This document shows, piece after piece, positions 24,514 through 32,424 of a DNA stretch of 64,000 nt. The number at the start of each line of letters is the position of its first letter. The first letter of the stretch is position 1. A program made the translations under genes and the position numbers. Source of the DNA: Petropleomorpha daqingensis. GTDB lineage: Bacteria; Actinomycetota; Actinomycetes; Mycobacteriales; Geodermatophilaceae. The stretch covers positions 3,038,001 through 3,102,000 of the forward strand of contig NZ_JACBZT010000001.1 of the NCBI RefSeq assembly GCF_013408985.1, written 5' to 3'. The notes beneath the pieces were generated by a model. The model searched no databases and was not told the origin of the DNA. It saw only the letters and a list, made by a program, of their open reading frames with translations.

Positions 24514-25365
24514 TCAGTCGAGTGCGAGGGCGGCGGCCCCGGCGAGGACGGCGTCCGCCGCCCCGGCCGCTCCGCTGACGTGCGCGCCGAGATCGGCGGG
24601 CGTGATCCGCGAGGCGACCAGCCGGCAGAAGCCCACCGCGTCGGCGACGATCGCGACCTCCGGCACCGGCGCCGACCGCTCGCCGACCTCGACGTCCCAC
24701 GTCCCGCCGCCGGCCCCGGTCAGCACGAGGTGCACGTCGACCGGGGTCACCGGGTCGGACACCCGAGCCACCCCGACCGGCAGCAGCTCGACGGCGAGCT
24801 CGGTCATCCGGCGCAGCGTCGCGGGATCCGGCACGCTGGCCGGCAGCCCCGCGGCGCGGCGGACGTCGTTCTCGTGCGTCCACAGCTCGAACGCCCGGAC
24901 GACGAGCAGCGCGCCGAGCGGCAGCGCCATCCCGTGCACCCGCACCTCGGCGGTGAGGTCGGCGCCGCGGACCCGCTCCAGCGTCCGGCCGGTCGCGGCC
25001 CGCCACGCGGCGCGGACCTCCGCCGGCGAAGCGGTCGCCGCGTGCTCGGCGGCCGGCTGGGTCGAGGCCACGTGGTCGGCGCAGGCCACGTCGCGGTCGC
25101 CGGCGAGCGCCCGCTGCACGTCGTCCTCCACGCCGGTGAGGTGCCCGACCAGGCCGGCGACGTCGAGGTCGCGCAGGACCGGCCGGCGCCAGACGTCGTC
25201 GGCGAGCGCGGTGAGCAGGCCGAGGAAGGCGTCGGCGGCGCGGCGGTAGGCCTCCACCGGCGAGATGTCGGGGACGTCGGGGAGCGTGCGGCCGGGGGCG
25301 CGGAGCTCCCGGGCGGCCGCGAGCACCCGCTCCCGCAGACTCGCGGGCAGCGCATCGGCGGTCAT
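24514..25365 (-). CDS. TIGR03083/MDMPI-type (DinB-like) family protein
   Basis: A 283-residue protein of the mycothiol-dependent maleylpyruvate isomerase-like family. An N-terminal four-helix DinB-type domain carries likely metal-binding histidines (LVGHLTGVEDD, FELWTHENDVRRA), and a C-terminal MDMPI_C-like domain (PVDVHLVLTGAGGGTWDVEV) follows. Many members are putative mycothiol-dependent transferases; the substrate is unknown. The ATG overlaps the ECF sigma stop as ATGA, so it is co-translated with that sigma factor and may be its modulator or an effector of the same response. Confidence 0.84.
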   Translation of the reverse strand: MTADALPASLRERVLAAARELRAPGRTLPDVPDISPVEAYRRAADAFLGLLTALADDVWRRPVLRDLDVAGLVGHLTGVEDDVQRALAGDRDVACADHVASTQPAAEHAATASPAEVRAAWRAATGRTLERVRGADLTAEVRVHGMALPLGALLVVRAFELWTHENDVRRAAGLPASVPDPATLRRMTELAVELLPVGVARVSDPVTPVDVHLVLTGAGGGTWDVEVGERSAPVPEVAIVADAVGFCRLVASRITPADLGAHVSGAAGAADAVLAGAAALALD

Positions 25366-25922
25366 GACGGCTCCAGCAGTTCGTGGCCGAGCACCGTCTC
25401 GAGCTTGGCCAGGGCGAGGCGGACCCGCGACTTCGCGGTGCCCTCCGGGATGCCGATCCGCCGGGCGACGTCGCGGTAGCTGAGCCCGTCGAAGTAGGCC
25501 AGCTCGACCGCCCGGCGCTGGTCGTCGGGCAGGCTCCGGACGGCGGCGCGCACCGTCGAGGCGGTGTCGGCGTCGGCGACCTCCTCCTCCGGCGAGGGCC
25601 GCGGCGGCGGGGGCAGCAGCCGCATGTTCCGCTCCTCGCGGCCGGCCCGGCGCAGCTCGCTGCGGACGACGTCCTGCGCGCGGTGGCGGGCGACCAGGGT
25701 CAGGTAGGTCCGCAGGGTGCCCAACGTCTCGTCGAACCGCTGCGGGTGGCACCACAGATCGACGAAGACCTCCTGGACGACGTCCTGGGCCGCGGCCGGA
25801 TTCCCGAGGATCTGCCGCGCGACCGCATGGACGGCCGGTCCGAACTCGTCGAACGCCTCGGCGAGGGCCCGGTCGTCGCCGGCGGCCAGCCGGGCGGCGA
25901 GCAAGGAGCCGGACGACTCCAC
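25362..25922 (-). CDS. ECF-type sigma-70 factor
   Basis: A 186-residue sigma factor with region 2 (EAFDEFGPAVHAVARQILGNPAAAQDVVQEVFVDLWCHP), a Pro-rich linker (LPPPPRPSPEEE) and region 4 (SLPDDQRRAVELAYFDGLSYRDVARRIGIPEGTAKSRVRLALAKL). The GTG at 25922 is chosen because TACGGT lies 7 nt before it (leaderless). No conventional anti-sigma gene follows; instead the MDMPI-like gene is coupled to it, which suggests thiol or metal sensing by that partner (inference). Confidence 0.9.
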   Translation of the reverse strand: MESSGSLLAARLAAGDDRALAEAFDEFGPAVHAVARQILGNPAAAQDVVQEVFVDLWCHPQRFDETLGTLRTYLTLVARHRAQDVVRSELRRAGREERNMRLLPPPPRPSPEEEVADADTASTVRAAVRSLPDDQRRAVELAYFDGLSYRDVARRIGIPEGTAKSRVRLALAKLETVLGHELLEPS

Positions 25923-25929
25923 GGCGCGG

Positions 25930-25935
25930 ACCGTA
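25930..25935 (-). promoter_or_regulatory. -10 element TACGGT of a leaderless promoter
   Basis: TACGGT read leftward lies 7 nt before GTG 25922, with no Shine-Dalgarno sequence. Confidence 0.55.
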
Positions 25936-26042
25936 CCGCTGCGCCGGCCGCCGCAACCCGGACCGCGGCGTACCGCTGGCCGGCGCTCGAGCCGCCGGAT
26001 CCCCAGTGCCTGCACACCCTCCGTGCGCCGCCGGACCGCCAT

Positions 26043-26070
26043 CCGGATCACCCGGTTCTCGGTGATCCGG
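26043..26070. promoter_or_regulatory. 10-bp inverted repeat in the ECF/SnoaL divergent region
   Basis: CCGGATCACC and GGTGATCCGG are perfect arms with an 8-nt spacer, 62 bp before the SnoaL-fusion start. The rest of the 210-bp gap (25923-26132) holds only the sigma promoter. Operator or attenuator cannot be separated by inspection. Confidence 0.45.
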
Positions 26071-26132
26071 CGGCGGCCGGGGCGGCGCACTGGTGCACAT
26101 CGACGGGGGACCGGAATTCCAGGAGGTTCGAC

Positions 26133-27251
26133 ATGGCCGTCATCGTCGAGGTCACGCTCCGGGGCATCACGCGCGAGCAGTACGACGCCCTGCGGGAGCG
26201 CGTGGGCTGGGTGCAGCGCCCGCCGGAGGGAGGGATCGCGCACCTGACCTGGTGGGAGGGCGAGGACTGCCACAACCTCGACGGCTGGGCGAGCGAGGAG
26301 GCGTTCGGCGCGTTCGGCGAGCACCGCCTCGTCCCGGCGATGATCGAGCTGGGCATCGACCAGCAGCCGGTCGCGGTCTTCCACCAGGCGCACGAGGTCT
26401 ACACACCGGAGGCCGGCATCGTGGCCGCCACCGAGATACCGGACGTCGCGGCGACGACGGGGAACGCCGACGTGGCCCGGAGCGGCTACGCCGCCTTCGC
26501 GGCCGGGGACATCCCCGGGGTGCTGTCGCTGTTCGCCGAGGACCTGGTGTGGACCGTCCCGGACAGCGTGCCCTTCGGCGGCGTCTACTCGGGACCGCAG
26601 GGCGCCGCGGACTTCTTCACCGCGCTGATGCGGAACGTCGCCGAGCTGGACGTGCGGCCGGATCGGTACATCGAGGCGGGTGACACGGTCGTCGTCCCGG
26701 GCCGGCACCGCGGCCGCACCGTCGCGGGCGGGTCGTTCGACGTCCCGTTCGTCCACCTCTGGACCCTCCGGAACGGCAGGGTGACGTCCTTCACCGAGGT
26801 GATGGACTCCGCGCCGGTCGTGCAGGCGCTGGCCCCCGACGCCGAGGCGATCCTGACGCGGATGTTCGACGAGATCATCAACCAGGGCCGGCTCGAGATC
26901 GCCGACGAGCTGTTCGCGGAGGACTACGTCGACCACGGGCCGATGGGGGACATCTCCGGGCGGGAGACGTTCAAGCAGCTCGTGGCGCAGTGGCGCGACG
27001 CCGTCCCGGACGTCCACTGCCGGATCAGCGACGTCGTGGCCCAGGGCGACCTGTGCGCCTGGGTCGTCCGGACGACGGGCACCCACACCGGCGACGGGCT
27101 GGGCTTCCCGGCGACCGGCAAGCGGTTCGAGACCCTCAGCGCCAACATCGGGCGGTTCCGCGACGGCCGGGCCGCCGAGCACTGGTCCGAGCAGGGGCTG
27201 TTCCCGATGCTGGTCCAGGTGGGCGTGATCCCGGTGCCGCAGCCGGCCTGA
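26133..27251 (+). CDS. Three-domain protein: ABM-like plus two SnoaL-like domains
   Basis: A 372-residue fusion, started by a clear AGGAGG at ATG 26133. Residues 1-95 resemble a ferredoxin-like monooxygenase/DUF domain (VIVEVTLRGITREQYDALRERVGW; HNLDGWASEEAFGAF). Residues about 112-240 form a SnoaL-like domain (SGYAAFAAGDIPGVLSLFAEDLVWTVPD; GPQGAADFFTALM; ALAPDAEA), and about 243-370 a second SnoaL/ester-cyclase-like domain (MFDEIINQGRLEIADELFAEDYVDHGP; FPATGKRFE). Each is normally a stand-alone protein acting on small hydrophobic or polyketide-like molecules. Substrate unknown. Confidence 0.85.
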   Translation: MAVIVEVTLRGITREQYDALRERVGWVQRPPEGGIAHLTWWEGEDCHNLDGWASEEAFGAFGEHRLVPAMIELGIDQQPVAVFHQAHEVYTPEAGIVAATEIPDVAATTGNADVARSGYAAFAAGDIPGVLSLFAEDLVWTVPDSVPFGGVYSGPQGAADFFTALMRNVAELDVRPDRYIEAGDTVVVPGRHRGRTVAGGSFDVPFVHLWTLRNGRVTSFTEVMDSAPVVQALAPDAEAILTRMFDEIINQGRLEIADELFAEDYVDHGPMGDISGRETFKQLVAQWRDAVPDVHCRISDVVAQGDLCAWVVRTTGTHTGDGLGFPATGKRFETLSANIGRFRDGRAAEHWSEQGLFPMLVQVGVIPVPQPA

Positions 27252-27836
27252 TCAGGAGCAGCGGCCGCCGTCCTCGCCGAGGGCGGCGGCCGCCTCGTGC
27301 TCCAGGCCGGCGACCAGGAAGTCCACCATCGCGTCCAGGTCGACCGCGGACCGCGACCCCGACCGCAGCCGGTCGAGCGCCAGGCCGCGCAGCAGCCAGT
27401 TGAGGGTCTGCAGCGCCGACTGCGGCACGTCGCGTTCCCTCGTCAGCAGCGTGCCGAGCGTCTGGGCCAGCGGCCGGTCCAGCGCGCGCATGGCCGCGGA
27501 CTTGAGCGGGGCGTGCCACTCGGCGGCGCTCAGCACCGCCGCGACCGCCATCTCGTCGGCGGTGCGCGGGTTGCGCCAGGGGTTCAGCAGCGCGCGCAGG
27601 TCCCCGCGCAGCGTCCCCGTGGCGCGCGGGGCGCCGAACAGCTCGACCCCGGACAGTGCGGCGACCACCAGGTCGTCGACGTCCATGGTCTCGTCGAGCG
27701 CCTCGGCCGCGGCACCGGCGCGGGCGGCGACCGCGTCCAGGGTCAGCCCGTGGTAGCCGCGCTCGGCGAGCACGTCGAGGACGGCGCGCAGCACCAGTCG
27801 CGAACTCGGTGAGTCCCAGTGCAGGCCGCTGTGCAC
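27252..27836 (-). CDS. TetR-like regulator with divergent HTH
   Basis: A 194-residue protein with TetR layout: an N-terminal helical region (VLDVLAERGYHGLTLDAVAARAGAAAEALDETMD) and a C-terminal domain like TetR_C (LNPWRNPRTADEMAVAAVLSAAEWH). The recognition helix lacks the usual S-x-x-T-x-Y-x-x-F/W pattern (it reads AAAEALDET), so DNA binding may be altered or lost. The GTG at 27836 is preceded by GGAGGAGAGC. It is divergent from the TetR at 27941; an inverted repeat lies between. Confidence 0.8.
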   Translation of the reverse strand: MHSGLHWDSPSSRLVLRAVLDVLAERGYHGLTLDAVAARAGAAAEALDETMDVDDLVVAALSGVELFGAPRATGTLRGDLRALLNPWRNPRTADEMAVAAVLSAAEWHAPLKSAAMRALDRPLAQTLGTLLTRERDVPQSALQTLNWLLRGLALDRLRSGSRSAVDLDAMVDFLVAGLEHEAAAALGEDGGRCS

Positions 27837-27891
27837 GCTCTCCTCCGTCCGTGGGCGTCTCCGCCCCTGCTCGCGACGCTAGGCACCGATC

Positions 27892-27913
27892 AGCGAAACG
27901 TACAAGTTCCGCT
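27892..27913. promoter_or_regulatory. Inverted repeat between two divergent TetR genes
   Basis: AGCGAAAC and GTTCCGCT (one mismatch) flank 6 bp, 15 bp before the -10 of the rightward TetR gene. A likely operator for the rightward or both regulators. Confidence 0.5.
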
Positions 27914-27927
27914 ATTCCGGTGCGCAG

Positions 27928-27933
27928 TACCGT
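27928..27933 (+). promoter_or_regulatory. -10 element TACCGT of a leaderless promoter
   Basis: TACCGT lies 7 nt before GTG 27941 and there is no RBS, which sets the TetR start. Confidence 0.55.
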
Positions 27934-27940
27934 TCTGCGT

Positions 27941-28573
27941 GTGACGGGCGATCACGGTGAGCGTGGTCGCCGGCGCGGCCGGCCCCAGGACCCGGCGCTG
28001 GCGGATGTCATCCGCGCGGCGACGGTCAAGGTGCTCGCCGACGTCGGCTACCGGGGGCTGACCATGGACGAGGTGGCGCTGGTCGCCGGGGTGAGCAAGG
28101 CGACCATCTACCGGCGGTGGCCGAGCAAGGTCGACCTGCTCGTCAGCGTCATGGATTCGGCCAGCGACGCGACCCTGGTCGAGGTCGACACCGGCTCGCT
28201 GCGCGAGGACCTCGTCGCGCTGCTCGGTGCGATGTCGGACATCCTGAGCGGTCCCGGTGGCGGCGTCAGCCGGGCGCTGATCGGCGTCCTCGACGCCGAG
28301 CCGGCGCTGGCCCAGGCCTACCGGCAGGGGCCGCTCGCTCGCTGGGAGGCGGCCTTCCGGCTCGCGTTCCGCCGGGCCGCGGAGCGGGGTGAGATCGCGC
28401 ACGGGCTGGAGGACTCGCTCGCCGCGGCGTCCGGCCCGGGGATCATGGTCCAGGCCTGGCTCTTCCTCGGCCAGGACCTCCAGGGCGGCTTCCCCGCGCA
28501 GGTGGTCGACGAGGTGATGCTGCCGCTGCTCACGCGCCCAGCCGCGGCGCCTCCGCCTCGACCGGCCCCCTGA
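27941..28573 (+). CDS. TetR/AcrR-family transcriptional regulator
   Basis: A 210-residue TetR regulator with a canonical HTH (VGYRGLTMDEVALVAGVSKATIYRRWPSKVDLL) and a helical effector domain. It is similar along its length to the TetR at 1639. The GTG at 27941 starts a leaderless transcript. It is convergent with the enolase-superfamily gene of the oxidation operon and divergent from a second TetR-like gene. It may control that neighbour or the oxidation operon, but no matching site upstream of the latter was found. Confidence 0.91.
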   Translation: MTGDHGERGRRRGRPQDPALADVIRAATVKVLADVGYRGLTMDEVALVAGVSKATIYRRWPSKVDLLVSVMDSASDATLVEVDTGSLREDLVALLGAMSDILSGPGGGVSRALIGVLDAEPALAQAYRQGPLARWEAAFRLAFRRAAERGEIAHGLEDSLAAASGPGIMVQAWLFLGQDLQGGFPAQVVDEVMLPLLTRPAAAPPPRPAP

Positions 28574-28646
28574 GCGCGGGCGCGACCAGCCCGTCCCGGC
28601 GACGCCGCCCGGCCGTCGGTGCCCTGAACACCGACCGGCTCAGCGC

Positions 28647-29723
28647 TCAGGAGCTCTCCTCCGGGTTCCTCAGGGTCATGCCGTGACCCGGGGCGTCGGG
28701 AACCAGCAGCTCGCCGTCGATCACCGGCGGTGCGCCGTCCACGAGCAGCGGCTCGAGGCGCGCGTGGTCGGCGAACCACTCCACGTGCCGCAGCTCGGGC
28801 AGCGCGGCGGCCACCGGGACGTGCAGCGACGGGGCGCAGTGCCCCGACACCTGCCGGCCGGCCGCGACGGCGATCGCCGTGCAGCGCAGCCAGCCGGTGT
28901 ACCCGCCGCAGCGGGTGACGTCGAGCTGCAGGCAGTCGACGGCCGGAGCCAGGCGTGCGGCCTCCCGCGCGTCGGCGACGTACTCGCCGGCCGCGACGTC
29001 GCAGCGCAGCTCCCCGCGCAGCGCGCCCAGGTCGTCGACGTCGTCGCTGCTCACCGGCTCCTCGAACCAGACCACCCCCAGCTCGTCGAGGGCCGCGCCG
29101 ATCCGCCGGGCCTGGCCGGGGGAGTACCCGCCGTTGGCGTCGACCATGAGCTCGACGCCGTCGCCGGCCAGCTCGCGCAGCCGCCGCACCCGGGCCAGGT
29201 CGCGGCCGGGGTTCGCCCCCCACGACTCGCCGATCTTGATCTTCATCGCGGTGCAGCCCGCGGCGACCCAGCCGGCCACCTGCTCGGCGAGCTGGGTCCG
29301 GTCGAGGTTGGTGAAGCCGCCCGACCCGTAGACCGGCACCCGGTGGCGCGTCCGCCCGAACAGGTCGGCCAGCGGGACGTCGAGCAACCGCGCCTTGAGG
29401 TCCCACAGCGCGATGTCGGCCGCGCTCTGGGCCTGTGCGAACAGTCCCCGCGTCCCGAGGTTGCGCCCGGCGCGGTGCATCGCCTCGGCCGCGCCCGGGA
29501 TGTCGAAGGCGTCGTGCCCGCACAGCACACCGGACAGCACGTCGGTGACGACCGCCGCCGCGGCGGGGGAGCTGTACGTCCAGCCCAGCCCGGTGCTGCC
29601 CCCGGCGTCCACCTCGACGGTGACCGCGGTGGTGGCGCCCCAGCAGAGCGTGCCGTCGGTCTCCGGCGTCGGCGTGCGGAACCGGTGCACGCCGGTGCGC
29701 ACCGCGGTGACCGGGGCCCTCAC
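28647..29723 (-). CDS. Mandelate racemase/muconate-lactonizing enzyme family protein
   Basis: A 358-residue enolase-superfamily enzyme with an N-terminal capping domain and a barrel. Visible catalytic elements are KIKIGE (Lys pair on strand 2), MVDANGGYSP (first metal Asp), VVWFEEPVSSDD (Glu), AAGEYVAD (Glu) and SGHCAPSLH (His). This set fits acid-sugar dehydratases or muconate-type cycloisomerases. The GTG start overlaps the GMC oxidoreductase stop. As the last gene of the oxidation operon it likely handles a sugar acid made by the oxidoreductase; the substrate is inferred. Confidence 0.89.
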   Translation of the reverse strand: MRAPVTAVRTGVHRFRTPTPETDGTLCWGATTAVTVEVDAGGSTGLGWTYSSPAAAAVVTDVLSGVLCGHDAFDIPGAAEAMHRAGRNLGTRGLFAQAQSAADIALWDLKARLLDVPLADLFGRTRHRVPVYGSGGFTNLDRTQLAEQVAGWVAAGCTAMKIKIGESWGANPGRDLARVRRLRELAGDGVELMVDANGGYSPGQARRIGAALDELGVVWFEEPVSSDDVDDLGALRGELRCDVAAGEYVADAREAARLAPAVDCLQLDVTRCGGYTGWLRCTAIAVAAGRQVSGHCAPSLHVPVAAALPELRHVEWFADHARLEPLLVDGAPPVIDGELLVPDAPGHGMTLRNPEESS

Positions 29724-31375
29724 GACGCCACCTCGTGCGCCAGGCCGCGGCGGGCGCCGGCGGCCATCAGGTCGGCCGCCCGCGCGGCGAGCGACATGAT
29801 GGTCAGCGCCGGGTTCGCCGAGCCTTGGGTGGGCAGCGTGCTGCCGTCGACGATCGACAGCCCGGCCACGCCGAACACGCGGTGCTCGGCGTCGACCACG
29901 CCGTCCTGAGGCCGCGCCGCCATCCGCGCGCCGCCGACGAGGTGCGCGTAGCGCTGGATGGTCATGACGTCGGTCGCGCCGGCCGCGGTGAGGATGCGCT
30001 CCATCGACTCCTGGGCCGCGGCCGCGAGCGCCCGGTCGTTGTCGCACCGGCTGTACGAGAAGTGCGCCACCGGCAGTCCGTGCCGGTCGGTCTCGCCGGC
30101 CAGGGTGACCCGGTTGTCCGCCTGCGGGAGGAACTCGCACAGCGACCCCAGCGTGGCCCAGTGCACGTAGTCGCGCATGCGCTCGCGCAGGTCCTCGCCC
30201 CAGTGCCCCTGGGCGACGACGTGCTCGGCCCAGGTGATCGGCAGCGGGCTGATGTTCTGGATCGACCAGCCCCGTGCGTACGGCTTGGTCGGGTCGGTCT
30301 CGTAGAACTGCTCGCTGCTGACCTCCGGTGGCGGCACCTTGTACATGCGCACCTCCTCGGCGAACCGACCTGAGGTCTGCGGGGCGCCCTGCACCATCAG
30401 GTAGCGGCCCACCTGGTCGTGCTCGTTGCCCAGCCCCTCCGGGTATCGCGGCGTGGCCGAGAGCAGCAGCAGCCGGGGCGTCTCGATGCTGTAGCCGCAG
30501 ACGGCGACCGCCCGGGCCCGCTGCCGCAGTTCGCGGCCGTGCGAGAAGTAGGTGACGCCGGTGACCCGGCCGCTGCGGTCGTCCACCAGCACGCGGCTGA
30601 CGTGGCAGTCCGGCCGGATCTCCGCGCCGTGCGCCAGGGCGTCGGGCACGTGCGTGATCAGGGGGCTGGCCTTGGCGTTGACCTTGCAGCCCTGCAGGCA
30701 GAAGCCGCGGTAGATGCAGTGCGGGCGGTTGCCGAACCGGCCGTTGGCGATCGCCACCGGTCCCACGCGCGCCTCGATGCCGACCGTGCGGGCGCCGCGC
30801 AGGAAGACCATCCCGTTGCCGCCGACCGGGTGCGGCGAGTGCGGATAGCTGTGCGGATCGCCCCAGGGCCAGCTCTCGCCGGCCACGGGCAGTTCGGCCT
30901 CGATCTGCTCGTAGTACGGCTTGAGCTGCTCGTAGGAGATCGGCCAGTCCGCGCCGACGCCGTCCAGGCTGTACGTGCGGAAGTCCGACGGGTGGAACCG
31001 GGGCACGTAGCCGGCGTAGTGGACCATCGAGCCGCCGACGCCGCGGCCGGAGTTGTTGCTGCCCAGCGGCACGGGGTCGCTGCCGCCGATCTGCCGCGGC
31101 TCGGTCCAGTACAGCCCGTGCGAGCCGCGCTCGTCGCTGACCCAGTCGCGGTCCGGGTCCCAGAACGGCCCCGCGTCCAGGCAGACCACCCGCCACCCGG
31201 CGCGGGCCAGCCGCTGGGTGAGCACCGCGCCGCCCGCACCGGCGCCCACGACGACGAGGTCGACCTCGTCGTCGGCGTCGAACCGGCGCATGTCGGCGCG
31301 CAGCCGGTGGTTCGTGCGGCTGCCGTCGTTGGGCAGCAGCCAGGCCGATTCGTTGCGCTCGCGGAGGCCGGTCAC
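29720..31375 (-). CDS. GMC-family FAD oxidoreductase (gluconate 2-dehydrogenase-like)
   Basis: A 551-residue flavoprotein with a dinucleotide fold DLVVVGAGAGGAVLTQRLARAG (about 39-60), SNNSGRGVGGSMVHYAGYVPRFHPSDF (FAD attachment region), a cysteine cluster in HCIYRGFCLQGCKVNAKASP, and a C-terminal GLSIVDGSTLPTQGSANPALTIMSLAARAAD. It matches the large subunit of gluconate 2-dehydrogenase/alditol-type oxidoreductases. The GTG start at 31375 overlaps the small-subunit stop. No Tat signal is seen here, so localisation depends on the subunit-3-like partner. Confidence 0.9.
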   Translation of the reverse strand: MTGLRERNESAWLLPNDGSRTNHRLRADMRRFDADDEVDLVVVGAGAGGAVLTQRLARAGWRVVCLDAGPFWDPDRDWVSDERGSHGLYWTEPRQIGGSDPVPLGSNNSGRGVGGSMVHYAGYVPRFHPSDFRTYSLDGVGADWPISYEQLKPYYEQIEAELPVAGESWPWGDPHSYPHSPHPVGGNGMVFLRGARTVGIEARVGPVAIANGRFGNRPHCIYRGFCLQGCKVNAKASPLITHVPDALAHGAEIRPDCHVSRVLVDDRSGRVTGVTYFSHGRELRQRARAVAVCGYSIETPRLLLLSATPRYPEGLGNEHDQVGRYLMVQGAPQTSGRFAEEVRMYKVPPPEVSSEQFYETDPTKPYARGWSIQNISPLPITWAEHVVAQGHWGEDLRERMRDYVHWATLGSLCEFLPQADNRVTLAGETDRHGLPVAHFSYSRCDNDRALAAAAQESMERILTAAGATDVMTIQRYAHLVGGARMAARPQDGVVDAEHRVFGVAGLSIVDGSTLPTQGSANPALTIMSLAARAADLMAAGARRGLAHEVAS

Positions 31376-31995
31376 GACCGGTCTCCCGCGTCGGCGACCT
31401 CCCACCGCTCGCGTGCGTCCAGACCCGGGTTGAGGTAGCCGCGCGGGTAGGCCGGGCCGGGGAAACCGATCTCGTTCCAGGCCCAGGGGTGCGAGTAGAA
31501 GGCGGTGCAGGCGTAACGGGTCCACAGGCTCCAGACGTGGGTCGCGGTGAACCCCTGCCAGGAGTCGGCGCGGCGGACCTCGTCGACCAGCGCCCTCTGG
31601 TCGTCGACGGCCGCCTCGGCGAAACCGGTGCCGCAGCGGGAGTGCGCGGCCTCGTCGAGAGCGGCCAGCGTCTCGCGCCACGCCTGGGCGTCCTCGGGCA
31701 GGTCGTCGTAGTGCCAGCCGTCGGTCTCGCCCACGGCCAGCCGACGGTCGACCAGCTCGAGCACCGGCACGCGGGGGTCGGCGTCCTGGGCGAGCAGCAG
31801 GTCGAGCAGCGGTTCGGCGACGGCCACCTCGCCGGGGGTGAAGAACGACAGGCCGGTCGGGTGGGACAGCCGCTCCAGGACGGCGCCGGCGGTGACGTCG
31901 TCCCAGACGTCGACGGAGTCGAGGACGTCGAAGCCGGGGAACCGGCCGCGGCCCTGGGGCGTGACGGCGTGCTGGTGCGGTGGGCGGTAGGGCAT
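31372..31995 (-). CDS. Gluconate 2-dehydrogenase subunit 3-like protein
   Basis: A 207-residue protein of the gluconate 2-dehydrogenase subunit 3 type (LSFFTPGEVAVAEPLLDLLLAQDADPRVPVLELVDRRL; a C-terminal YACTAFYSHPWAWNEIGFPGPAYPRGY motif conserved in the family). It pairs with the GMC oxidoreductase encoded next. Its start codon shares one base with the upstream stop (TGATG). No signal peptide is obvious (MPYRPPHQHAVTPQGRG). Role: probable assembly or electron-transfer partner of the flavoprotein. Confidence 0.87.
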   Translation of the reverse strand: MPYRPPHQHAVTPQGRGRFPGFDVLDSVDVWDDVTAGAVLERLSHPTGLSFFTPGEVAVAEPLLDLLLAQDADPRVPVLELVDRRLAVGETDGWHYDDLPEDAQAWRETLAALDEAAHSRCGTGFAEAAVDDQRALVDEVRRADSWQGFTATHVWSLWTRYACTAFYSHPWAWNEIGFPGPAYPRGYLNPGLDARERWEVADAGDRS

Positions 31996-32423
31996 CAGTG
32001 CCGCCCCTCCCGCCGCAGGACGGCGGCCAGCAGCCCCATCCCGCCGACCAGCGAGGCCAGCAGCGGCGCGAACGGCGGCGGCCCGGACTCGACGTTGTAC
32101 CGGGTGATCCCGCCGGGTCGCTGGGCGATGCCGCGCCAGTGCAGGTAGGTGCCCTGCAGGCCGTTGGCCACGATCGCGGCGCTGGCCAGCGGCAGCACCG
32201 TGCGCGCTGCCCGCGGCGAGAACACCGCGGCGATCCCGGCGGGGATCGCGGTCGGGACGACGGCCACCGGCCACCACATCATCGTGTTGCCGAAGCTGGC
32301 GCCGTCGTGCGAGAAGAAGATCTCGCCGGCGGTGACGGCGGCGCCGGCCGCGGTCAGGCCGGCGAGGGTCCGCTCGAAGCGCCCGGTCCGGACATCGCGG
32401 ACCGCCGTGGACAGCAGGCCCAT
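31995..32423 (-). CDS. Four-helix membrane protein in the oxidation operon
   Basis: A 142-residue protein with four hydrophobic segments (TLAGLTAAGAAVTAGEIFFSH; WWPVAVVPTAIPAGIAAVF; TVLPLASAAIVANGLQGTYLHW; FAPLLASLVGGMGLLAAVL). Position between a TPP enzyme and gluconate-dehydrogenase-like genes and a His/Trp-rich inter-helix region (LQGTYLHWRGIAQRPGG) suggest a membrane anchor or quinone-proximal subunit, but no family is recognised. It starts 1 nt after the TPP-enzyme stop and overlaps the next gene. Confidence 0.8.
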   Translation of the reverse strand: MGLLSTAVRDVRTGRFERTLAGLTAAGAAVTAGEIFFSHDGASFGNTMMWWPVAVVPTAIPAGIAAVFSPRAARTVLPLASAAIVANGLQGTYLHWRGIAQRPGGITRYNVESGPPPFAPLLASLVGGMGLLAAVLRREGRH

Positions 32424-32424
32424 C

